DNA of 18,586 nt from Clostridia bacterium (GTDB lineage: Bacteria > Bacillota > Clostridia > Christensenellales > Borkfalkiaceae), in the NCBI GenBank assembly GCA_900767195.1, contig CAAFYG010000059.1, forward strand, positions 1 to 18,586, read 5' to 3'. Made by a program: the position numbers and the translations under genes. This document shows positions 8,106 to 13,212 of this stretch, in pieces; the stretch's first letter is position 1; every line of letters starts with the position of its first letter. The notes beneath the pieces are model-generated. The model ran no database searches, had not been told where the DNA came from, and was given only the letters and a program-made list of their open reading frames with translations.

Positions 8106-8122
8106 TTCGACAAAATACGACA
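8106..8122 (-). promoter_or_regulatory. Tandem 0A boxes (candidate Spo0A operator)
   Basis: TTCGACA (8106-8112) and TACGACA (8116-8122) are 10 bases apart start to start. Read on the minus strand they are TGTCGTA-TTT-TGTCGAA: one perfect 0A box (TGNCGAA) and one with a single mismatch, in the spacing bound by Spo0A dimers in Bacillus. They lie about 60 bases upstream of the spo0A -35, which suggests autoregulation. Confidence 0.6.
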
Positions 8123-8131
8123 GAATATTTT

Positions 8132-8150
8132 AAAATAATCGTATTATTTT
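8132..8150. repeat. AT-rich inverted repeat in the spo0A control region
   Basis: AAAATAAT (8132-8139), spacer CGT, ATTATTTT (8143-8150): a perfect 8-bp inverted repeat between the 0A boxes and the promoter. It could be an operator, but such repeats arise easily in sequence this AT-rich. Confidence 0.4.
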
Positions 8151-8182
8151 TAAAAATATTATTTGTTTTTGTAAAAAAATGC

Positions 8183-8211
8183 TTTACTTTTTTAAAAATA
8201 GGGTGTATAAT
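8183..8211 (+). promoter_or_regulatory. Sigma-A promoter of spo0A
   Basis: TTTACT (8183-8188), a 17-base spacer, TATAAT (8206-8211). Expected start near 8218, giving a leader of about 50 bases ending in GGAGGAG, 8 bases before the ATG. Confidence 0.75.
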
Positions 8212-8267
8212 AGTTTCATAAAGCAAATCGGAAAGCTTTAACTAAATTATTCTGGAGGAGAAAAACA

Positions 8268-9047
8268 ATGTACAACGCAGAAAAGCGTGTGATCGTGCTT
8301 GAAAGTAATGCAACGCTTCTTAACGAGCTGAAAGGCGAGATCGAACGGCAGGGGGATTTTAATGTGGTTTACATCGGCGACGACGGCGAAACCGGTGTGA
8401 AACAGATCGAGAAAATCAAACCCGATCTTGTGATCGTAAGCACCTTCCTGAAAGGTCTTGACGGGTGCGGAGTGATCCGCGCGATGAAAGCGGCGGGTCT
8501 GCAAAGCAAAATTATCGCCACGGGCGTATCGGGCGAAGCGATTATCGATCGCGCCATCCGCGAAGGCGCGGACTATTATCTGATCAAGCCGTTTTCTATC
8601 CCCGGCGCGCTGGAACTTATACAGGATTTATGCGAAGAGAAAGACTCTGCCGCCGAGCATGAAACGACGGACGCCGTGCCGCAAAAACGCAGGACGACTT
8701 CTCTGGAAGAGAAAATCAGCGATATTTTTATTTCAATCGGGATTCCGCCTCATATCAAGGGCTATGCGTATCTCAGGGAAGGGATCAAAATGACGGTGAA
8801 AACGCCGCGCATCATCAATAACGTGACGAAAGAATTATATCCGGGCGTGGCGGAAATTTATAAAACGACTTCGAGTAAGGTGGAACGTGCGATAAGGCAT
8901 GCGATCGAGGTGGCATGGAACAGAGGCCGGATCGACGCGATTAACGCCGTGTTCGGTACGCGGGTGTATCTCGGCACGGAAAAACCGACAAACAGCGAAT
9001 TTATCGCGCTTGTGGCGGATAAGCTGATTCTCGAAAACATGATGTAA
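8268..9047 (+). CDS. spo0A: Spo0A-family transcription factor with a non-phosphorylatable-type receiver
   Basis: 259 residues. Residues ~147-259 are a near-canonical Spo0A effector domain: GIPPHIKGYAYLREGIKM, VTKELYPGVAE, the recognition region SKVERAIRHAIEVAWNRG, and KPTNSEFIALVADKL. Spo0A is the master switch for sporulation and related stationary-phase programmes, binding 0A boxes as a dimer after aspartyl phosphorylation. The N-terminal receiver aligns without gaps up to the phospho-site, but the acidic pair (Bacillus D10-D11) is E12-S13, the phosphoacceptor D56 is S58 (AGC at 8439), and the loop after it, normally IIMPHLDG, is TFLKGLDG. Thr85 and Lys107 of the switch remain. So it is unlikely to take phosphate from Spo0B/Spo0F-type donors. 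It may be constitutive, controlled by level, or controlled by a ligand or Ser modification (inference). Its usual neighbour spoIVB is absent here. Identity is sure; mode of control is open. Confidence 0.95.
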   Translation: MYNAEKRVIVLESNATLLNELKGEIERQGDFNVVYIGDDGETGVKQIEKIKPDLVIVSTFLKGLDGCGVIRAMKAAGLQSKIIATGVSGEAIIDRAIREGADYYLIKPFSIPGALELIQDLCEEKDSAAEHETTDAVPQKRRTTSLEEKISDIFISIGIPPHIKGYAYLREGIKMTVKTPRIINNVTKELYPGVAEIYKTTSSKVERAIRHAIEVAWNRGRIDAINAVFGTRVYLGTEKPTNSEFIALVADKLILENMM

Positions 9048-9069
9048 CGCTTATAGGATTCTTCGGTAG

Positions 9070-9124
9070 TATACCTGCCCGGGGGCGTTTTGAAACGCTC
9101 TCGTGCGGGTATATTTATTTTATA
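9070..9124 (+). terminator. Strong intrinsic terminator after spo0A
   Basis: A long hairpin: 9070-9078 pairs with 9105-9113, then one C-T mismatch, then a second helix of about 10 bp with two G-T pairs (9080-9089 with 9094-9103) closed by a TTGA loop. TTTATTTTAT follows. An in-frame TTG at 9090 in the next gene's frame lies inside it and is not a start. Confidence 0.85.
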
Positions 9125-9161
9125 CGGCATATTGTTCGCCGTAGAATCGGGAGGGCGCGAT

Positions 9162-9944
9162 ATGAAAAACGTAGCGGTGATTACGGGGGCTTCGGGCGGA
9201 CTCGGCGAAGAATTCGCAAAGTTGTTCGCCCGGGACGGATACAATCTTATTCTGGTGGCACGGAATACGGAAAAATTGGAAAAATTAAAGCGTGAAATCG
9301 AATCGAATTATGGCGTAATTGCGGAAATATCGGCGTGCGATCTTTCGAAAGCACGGTCGGCGGAAGAAGTTTTTGATTTTTGCGAAAAGAAAGGCGCGGA
9401 AATCACTGCGTTGGTAAATAACGCGGGATTCGGGGATTTCGGAGAATTTTACCGCGCGGACATAGATAAACTGACGAATATGGTGCAGGTGAACGATATG
9501 ACGCTTATGCGCCTGACGCGGTTGATTCTGTCGCAGATGGCGGAAAGAAAATGCGGAAAAATTCTGAACGTGGCTTCGGTGGCATCGTTTGCGCCGGGCG
9601 CGCTGATGTGCGTGTATTACGCCTCGAAAGCGTTCGTTTTGTCTTTCAGCGAGGCTCTCGCCGTGGAAATGAAGCCTTACGGCGTGAGCGTTACCGCGCT
9701 CTGTCCCGGGCCTACGAAAACGGGCTTTGAAAGCGCGGCTTCGCTGCAAAAATCGGGGCTTTTCAAAAACCTGAAAAACGCAGACGCCGCAAAAACGGCC
9801 GCGTTCGGATATAAAAAGATGCGGAAGGGAAAAACGGTGGCGATACACGGCGCGGGAAATCGTTTTTTGGTGCGGCTGATGAAATTTGCGCCGAGATCGC
9901 TGGTGAGAAAGTGCGTTTATAAAATTCAGAAAGAAAAAATTTAA
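9162..9944 (+). CDS. Short-chain dehydrogenase/reductase (SDR), classical type
   Basis: 260 residues. Rossmann NAD(P)-binding motif TGASGGLG (8-15), NNAG (86-89), catalytic Ser139 in NVASVAS and the YxxxK pair Tyr152/Lys156 in YYASK: a complete classical SDR active site. Arg34, after the second beta strand (LVARN), suggests NADPH preference. The sequence resembles the DltE/YqjQ-type 'SDR family oxidoreductase' group; the substrate cannot be told. The basic C-terminal tail (RSLVRKCVYKIQKEKI) is longer than in minimal SDRs and might aid membrane association. Start ATG 9162 with GGGAGG 7 bases upstream. It lies alone between the spo0A terminator and the next promoter, and I see no convincing promoter of its own, so it may depend on read-through. 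Confidence 0.9.
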   Translation: MKNVAVITGASGGLGEEFAKLFARDGYNLILVARNTEKLEKLKREIESNYGVIAEISACDLSKARSAEEVFDFCEKKGAEITALVNNAGFGDFGEFYRADIDKLTNMVQVNDMTLMRLTRLILSQMAERKCGKILNVASVASFAPGALMCVYYASKAFVLSFSEALAVEMKPYGVSVTALCPGPTKTGFESAASLQKSGLFKNLKNADAAKTAAFGYKKMRKGKTVAIHGAGNRFLVRLMKFAPRSLVRKCVYKIQKEKI

Positions 9945-9985
9945 AAAAATTTTTCCAAAAGCGCGAAAAATCTGCTTTCAAGCGG

Positions 9986-10014
9986 TTGAAAAAATTTTAG
10001 GAATGTGCTATACT
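9986..10014 (+). promoter_or_regulatory. Strong sigma-A promoter of the scaffold/GGGtGRT operon
   Basis: TTGAAA (9986-9991), a 17-base spacer, TATACT (10009-10014) preceded by an extended -10 TGC (10006-10008). Expected start near 10020-10021, at the base of the hairpin described next. Confidence 0.85.
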
Positions 10015-10019
10015 GTTAT

Positions 10020-10050
10020 AGGCGATCGGGGCTTGTCTGCCCCTGCGCCT
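10020..10050 (+). promoter_or_regulatory. Hairpin at the extreme 5' end of the operon mRNA
   Basis: AGGCG (10020-10024) pairs with CGCCT (10046-10050), and GGGGC (10028-10032) with GCCCC (10039-10043), with a small internal loop and a 6-base loop. No T run follows, so it is not a terminator. Its place at the predicted start site suggests an mRNA-stabilising cap, or a protein-binding site. Confidence 0.5.
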
Positions 10051-10098
10051 GTACGAAAATTTTATTAAACACGAATTTTTATGGAGGAGAGGACTACT

Positions 10099-10809
10099 AT
10101 GACAATCTCACAGGAAGTTGAACAGATGTACTGCGTTGCCAAAGGCGCAGGCGTCGCTCGTCACGAGAATGCCGCAATCCCCGAAGAGGGCAAGTGGATT
10201 CACGCGAAGGAAATCAAGGATATCAGCGGCTTCACGCACGGCGTGGGCTGGTGCGCGCCGCAGCAGGGCGCTTGCAAGCTTTCGCTGAACATTAAAGGCG
10301 GCATCATTCAGGAAGCGCTCGTGGAAACGATCGGCTGTTCCGGTATGACGCACTCGGCGGCTATGGCGGCGGAAATTCTGCCCGGCAAAACGCCCCTCGA
10401 AGCTCTGAATACCGATCTTGTGTGCGACGCGATCAACACCGCGATGCGCGAATTGTTTCTGCAAATCGCCTACGGACGTTCGCAGTCCGCTTTCTCCGAA
10501 GACGGTCTGGTGGTTGGCGCGGGACTCGAAGATCTGGGCAAAGGACTTCGCTCGCAGGTAGGCACGATGTATTCCACGCTGCACAAGGGCGTTCGCTATC
10601 TTGAAATGGCGGAAGGCTACGTAACTCGCCTTGCTTTGGACGAAAACAACGAAGTGATCGGCTACGAGTTTGTTTCGCTCGGCAAAATGACGGACTTCAT
10701 CAAGAAAGGAATGGAGCCGAACGAAGCCTACAAAAAGGCGATGGGACACTACGGCAGATTTACTGCGGAGCAGGGTGCGGTGAAATTCATCGACCCCCGC
10801 AAAGAGTAA
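10099..10809 (+). CDS. IscU/NifU-like Fe-S cluster scaffold protein with C-terminal extension
   Basis: 236 residues from ATG 10099, with GGAGGAGAGG just upstream; an in-frame ATG at 10081 precedes this ribosome site and is rejected. Residues ~50-125 match the NifU N-terminal/IscU fold: KLSLNIKGGIIQEALVETIG-C80-SGMTHSAAMAAEILPGKTPLEAL corresponds to the IscU region around its second cluster Cys, and C109 (DLVCDAINTAMREL) fits the third. C52 and C59 are candidates for the first. About 110 residues beyond the IscU fold, with a beta-rich LALDENNEVIGYEFVSLG stretch, have no match I recognise. IscU proteins assemble Fe-S clusters with a cysteine desulfurase; none is encoded here. The GGGtGRT gene follows after 19 bases and the pair recurs in anaerobes. 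Codon use leans to AAG, ATC and TTC more than neighbouring genes, suggesting high expression. Confidence 0.8.
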   Translation: MTISQEVEQMYCVAKGAGVARHENAAIPEEGKWIHAKEIKDISGFTHGVGWCAPQQGACKLSLNIKGGIIQEALVETIGCSGMTHSAAMAAEILPGKTPLEALNTDLVCDAINTAMRELFLQIAYGRSQSAFSEDGLVVGAGLEDLGKGLRSQVGTMYSTLHKGVRYLEMAEGYVTRLALDENNEVIGYEFVSLGKMTDFIKKGMEPNEAYKKAMGHYGRFTAEQGAVKFIDPRKE

Positions 10810-10828
10810 GGCAGGGAGGATAAAGTCA

Positions 10829-11830
10829 ATGTCATTATTCGAAGGTTATGAAAGAAGAATCGATAAAATTAACGGCGTTTTGAAAGAATACGGAATTTCT
10901 TCCGTGGAAGAGTGCAGAGCTATTTGTCTTTCGAAAGGCGTGGATTGCGATAAAATCGTGAGAGGTACGCAGCCGATCTGCTTTGAAAACGCGGTGTGGG
11001 CGTATACGGTGGGCGCGGCGATCGCGATTAAAAAAGGCTGCAAAAAGGCGCATGAAGCCGCGGCGGCGATCGGTATCGGCTTGCAGGCGTTCTGCGTTCC
11101 CGGTTCGGTGGCGCAAAACCGTCTTGTAGGGTTAGGTCACGGCAATCTCGGCGCGATGCTTTTATCGGAAGAAACGGAATGCTTCTGTTTCCTTGCGGGG
11201 CATGAATCGTTTGCGGCGGCGGAAGGCGCGATTTCGATTGCGCAGAACGCGAACAAAGTGAGAAAAAATCCGCTGCGCGTTATTCTGAACGGCTTGGGCA
11301 AAGACGCGGCGTATATTATTTCGAGAATTAACGGCTTTACGTTTGTGGAAACGAAATTCGATCACGCTACCGAAACGGTGGAAGTGGTGTACGAAAAGGC
11401 GTTTTCGAACGGCGATCGCGCGAAAGTGAAATGCTACGGTGCGGACGACGTGACGGAAGGCGTGGCGATTATGAAAAAAGAACACGTGGGCGTTTCCATC
11501 ACCGGCAACTCCACGAACCCCACCCGCTTCCAGCACCCCGTGGCAGGCACGTACAAGAAATGGTGCGTGGAAAACGGCGTGAAATATTTTTCGGTGGCGA
11601 GCGGCGGCGGCACGGGAAGAACGCTGCACCCGGACAACATGGCTGCCGGCCCCGCTTCTTACGGCATGACGGATACAATGGGCAGAATGCACTCCGACGC
11701 GCAGTTTGCCGGATCTTCGTCCGTTCCCGCGCACGTGGAAATGATGGGCTTGATCGGTATGGGCAACAACCCGATGGTAGGCGCTACGGTTGCCGTGGCG
11801 GTTGCCGTGGAAGAAGGAATGAAAAAATAA
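10829..11830 (+). CDS. GGGtGRT family protein, function unknown
   Basis: 333 residues containing the name-giving GGGTGRT (259-265), followed by an unusually conserved-looking run with LHPDNMAAGPASYGMTDTMG, DAQFAGSSSVPAHVEMMG and GMGNNPMVGATVAVAVAV. The family is, as far as I recall, a Pfam/NCBI family named only for this motif, with no established reaction. Ten or more cysteines occur, including C29, C33, C40, C51, C71, C89, C118 and C120; ECRAIC and ECFCF are close pairs. The glycine-rich core could form a nucleotide or cofactor loop (inference). No signal peptide or membrane helix is seen. GGAGG at 10815-10819 supports ATG 10829. Always read with the Fe-S scaffold upstream: same promoter, shared terminator at 11859. 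It may be the client or maturation partner of that scaffold. Family is sure; function is unknown. Confidence 0.88.
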   Translation: MSLFEGYERRIDKINGVLKEYGISSVEECRAICLSKGVDCDKIVRGTQPICFENAVWAYTVGAAIAIKKGCKKAHEAAAAIGIGLQAFCVPGSVAQNRLVGLGHGNLGAMLLSEETECFCFLAGHESFAAAEGAISIAQNANKVRKNPLRVILNGLGKDAAYIISRINGFTFVETKFDHATETVEVVYEKAFSNGDRAKVKCYGADDVTEGVAIMKKEHVGVSITGNSTNPTRFQHPVAGTYKKWCVENGVKYFSVASGGGTGRTLHPDNMAAGPASYGMTDTMGRMHSDAQFAGSSSVPAHVEMMGLIGMGNNPMVGATVAVAVAVEEGMKK

Positions 11831-11858
11831 GCGTTTGAAAAAACGGTAAGCCGAATGG

Positions 11859-11896
11859 AACGGAGCTTCGTGCTTATACCGCGAAGCTCCGTTTTT
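11859..11896 (+). terminator. Strong intrinsic terminator after the GGGtGRT gene
   Basis: A perfect 12-bp stem (11859-11870 with 11882-11893) with an 11-base loop; T11892-11896 forms the end of the stem and the tail. A second T run (11901-11907) and a weaker hairpin (TTTTT-CTGC with GCAG-AAAAA, to 11927) follow and may back it up. Confidence 0.9.
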
Positions 11897-11983
11897 GCGC
11901 TTTTTTTCTGCTTTCCGGCAGGAAAAAGTACATAAATCCGGGCTTTTTCGGCAAAAAAATCAAAACGGGGAGGAGAAAAAAGC

Positions 11984-12847
11984 ATGATCTATGTTGTCGG
12001 CAGTCTGAATATGGATCTTCGGATCGAAAGTCCGTATATGCCCGTGGCGGGAGAAACGATCACGGGGAGCAATTTTATCACGAACGGCGGCGGCAAGGGC
12101 GCGAATCAGGCGACGGCGGCGGCGAAGCTTGGCGGAAAAGTGAAAATGTGCGGCGTAGTGGGCAGCGACTCCTTCGGCGAAACGCTGATTTCAAATTTGA
12201 AAGAGGCGGGCGTGGACGTTTCGCATGTGCGTAAACAAAGCGATACGCCGACCGGTATCGCGATGATTATCGTGACGGAAAACAACAACCGCATTATTCT
12301 TGACAAGGGCGCGAACGCTTGCCTCACGAAAGAAGACATCGACGAATTTTTAAAGGACGCGGGCGAAAGCGACGTGTATCTTACGCAACTGGAAAACCCG
12401 ATCGACATCGTGGGCTACGGCTTGAAAAAAGCCAAAGAAAAGGGAATGTATACCGTGCTGAATCCTGCGCCGGCAGATCAAAAAATCGCAGAATATTTCG
12501 AGTATGTGGATCTGATCACGCCGAACGAAAGCGAACTTGCTTTATTTGGCGGAAAATCGATTCTTTTTTCGGCGGGAATACGAAAAATCGTGACAACGCT
12601 CGGCTCGAAAGGGTATGAAATCGCCGATGAAAACGGCTCGAAAATATATCCGTGCATCAAAGTGAAAGCGATTGATACCACGGCGGCGGGAGATACGCTT
12701 TGCGGCGGACTTTGCGCGTACCTTTCCGAGGGAAAAACGCTGGAAGAAGCTTGCGCTTTCGGAAGCAGGGCGGCAAGTATCGCATGCACGAGAGTCGGCG
12801 CGCAGCAATCTGTGCCTACGCGCGAAGAAGTAGAAAATTATCGCTGA
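11984..12847 (+). CDS. rbsK: PfkB-family sugar kinase, ribokinase-like
   Basis: 287 residues. PfkB signatures are both present: NGGGKGANQATAAAKLGG (34-51) and the anion-hole/catalytic DTTAAGD (231-237, base Asp237), with VGSLNMDL at the N-terminus as in ribokinase. Ribokinase phosphorylates D-ribose at O5 using ATP, feeding the pentose phosphate pool in the cytoplasm. Compared with E. coli RbsK the stretch between NESELALFGG (181-190) and KIVTTLGSKG (201-210) is about 12 residues shorter, removing most of one surface helix. No ribose transporter, nucleosidase or regulator adjoins, so another sugar such as deoxyribose or a nucleoside is possible. Start ATG 11984, GGGGAGGAG 8 bases upstream. 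It begins after a strong terminator, yet no clear promoter was found in the 87-base gap. Confidence 0.85.
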   Translation: MIYVVGSLNMDLRIESPYMPVAGETITGSNFITNGGGKGANQATAAAKLGGKVKMCGVVGSDSFGETLISNLKEAGVDVSHVRKQSDTPTGIAMIIVTENNNRIILDKGANACLTKEDIDEFLKDAGESDVYLTQLENPIDIVGYGLKKAKEKGMYTVLNPAPADQKIAEYFEYVDLITPNESELALFGGKSILFSAGIRKIVTTLGSKGYEIADENGSKIYPCIKVKAIDTTAAGDTLCGGLCAYLSEGKTLEEACAFGSRAASIACTRVGAQQSVPTREEVENYR

Positions 12848-12964
12848 GAATACGTTTTCCCGTAAGCGACGCGATGATATATTATTTCCCTATATTTGAA
12901 TCGCGGACAAGCTATCATACAACGGCGGGAATGCGGCGGTTCTTCAGAAAAATACGACAAAAAA

Positions 12965-12989
12965 CAACGTGATTCGTTGCAGTTTTTTT
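12965..12989 (+). terminator. Intrinsic terminator, probably for the ribokinase gene
   Basis: CAACG (12965-12969) pairs with CGTTG (12975-12979) around a 5-base loop; seven T follow after CAG. The stem is short, and the upstream A run can pair with the T run. A second T run (13002-13009) lies just beyond. Confidence 0.55.
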
Positions 12990-13044
12990 ATAGGCTATAA
13001 GTTTTTTTTATAGATAAAAAATCTTTGCTGCGGTATTCATACGC

Positions 13045-13072
13045 TTGACAATACCACAAAATATGGTATAAT
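13045..13072 (+). promoter_or_regulatory. Sigma-A promoter of nrdDG
   Basis: TTGACA (13045-13050), a 16-base spacer, TATAAT (13067-13072) with an extended -10 TGG (13064-13066): perfect hexamers. The leader to the ATG is about 130 bases. Confidence 0.88.
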
Positions 13073-13102
13073 TATAAGTACTCTCACTACTATATATTGT
13101 AT
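13054..13102 (+). promoter_or_regulatory. Candidate pair of NrdR boxes at the nrdD promoter
   Basis: The box at 13087-13102 (CTACTATATATTGTAT) matches the NrdR consensus ACACWATATATWGTGT at 13 of 16 positions. A weaker copy at 13054-13069 (CCACAAAATATGGTAT) lies in the promoter spacer and overlaps the -10; it is also part of a palindrome ATACCA-N7-TGGTAT. The start-to-start distance is 33 bases against the usual 31-32. NrdR is the ATP-cone repressor of ribonucleotide reductase genes, so the place fits. Confidence 0.5.
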
Positions 13103-13212
13103 TTATAAAAAATTTTTTACATTTGTTTTACACTCGTCGATTGGTTCGGCGTTTGCAAAAAGTTCGATTTTCGGACTGCGGAAGAAGGGGAATTTAAAGG
13201 GAGGCAATAAAA

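Larger units (their letters stand above)
7919..8267 (+). other. 349-base intergenic control region before spo0A
   Basis: No coding frame is supported. In order it holds a terminator for the ABC-F gene (7983), a long AT-rich tract, a weak upstream promoter candidate (TTGTTT at 8070, 18 bases, TAAAAT at 8094), paired 0A boxes (8106-8122), an AT-rich inverted repeat (8132-8150), the main promoter (8183-8211) and the spo0A ribosome site GGAGGAG (8253). The tract is far richer in A+T than the flanking genes. Confidence 0.7.
12848..13212 (+). other. 365-base intergenic region before nrdD
   Basis: No supported gene. It holds a possible imperfect hairpin (CGCGAT near 12870 with ATCGCG near 12900), a short terminator (12965), two copies of a T-rich repeat (AGTTTTTTTATAG at 12981 and AGTTTTTTTTATAG at 13000), the nrdD promoter (13045), two candidate NrdR boxes (13054 and 13087), and a leader of about 130 bases with the ribosome site AAAGGGAGG before ATG 13213. 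Confidence 0.65.

Noticed and set aside
9090..9118. TTGAAA/TATTTA as a promoter for the SDR gene
   Set aside because: It falls inside the spo0A terminator hairpin, with a poor -10 and off-optimal spacing.
12870..12904. Possible hairpin (CGCGAT with ATCGCG) downstream of the ribokinase gene
   Set aside because: Long loop and no T run; too weak to call a terminator or structured RNA.
12953..12959. Single TACGACA resembling a 0A box after the ribokinase gene
   Set aside because: One box with a mismatch and no partner at 10 bases; expected by chance.
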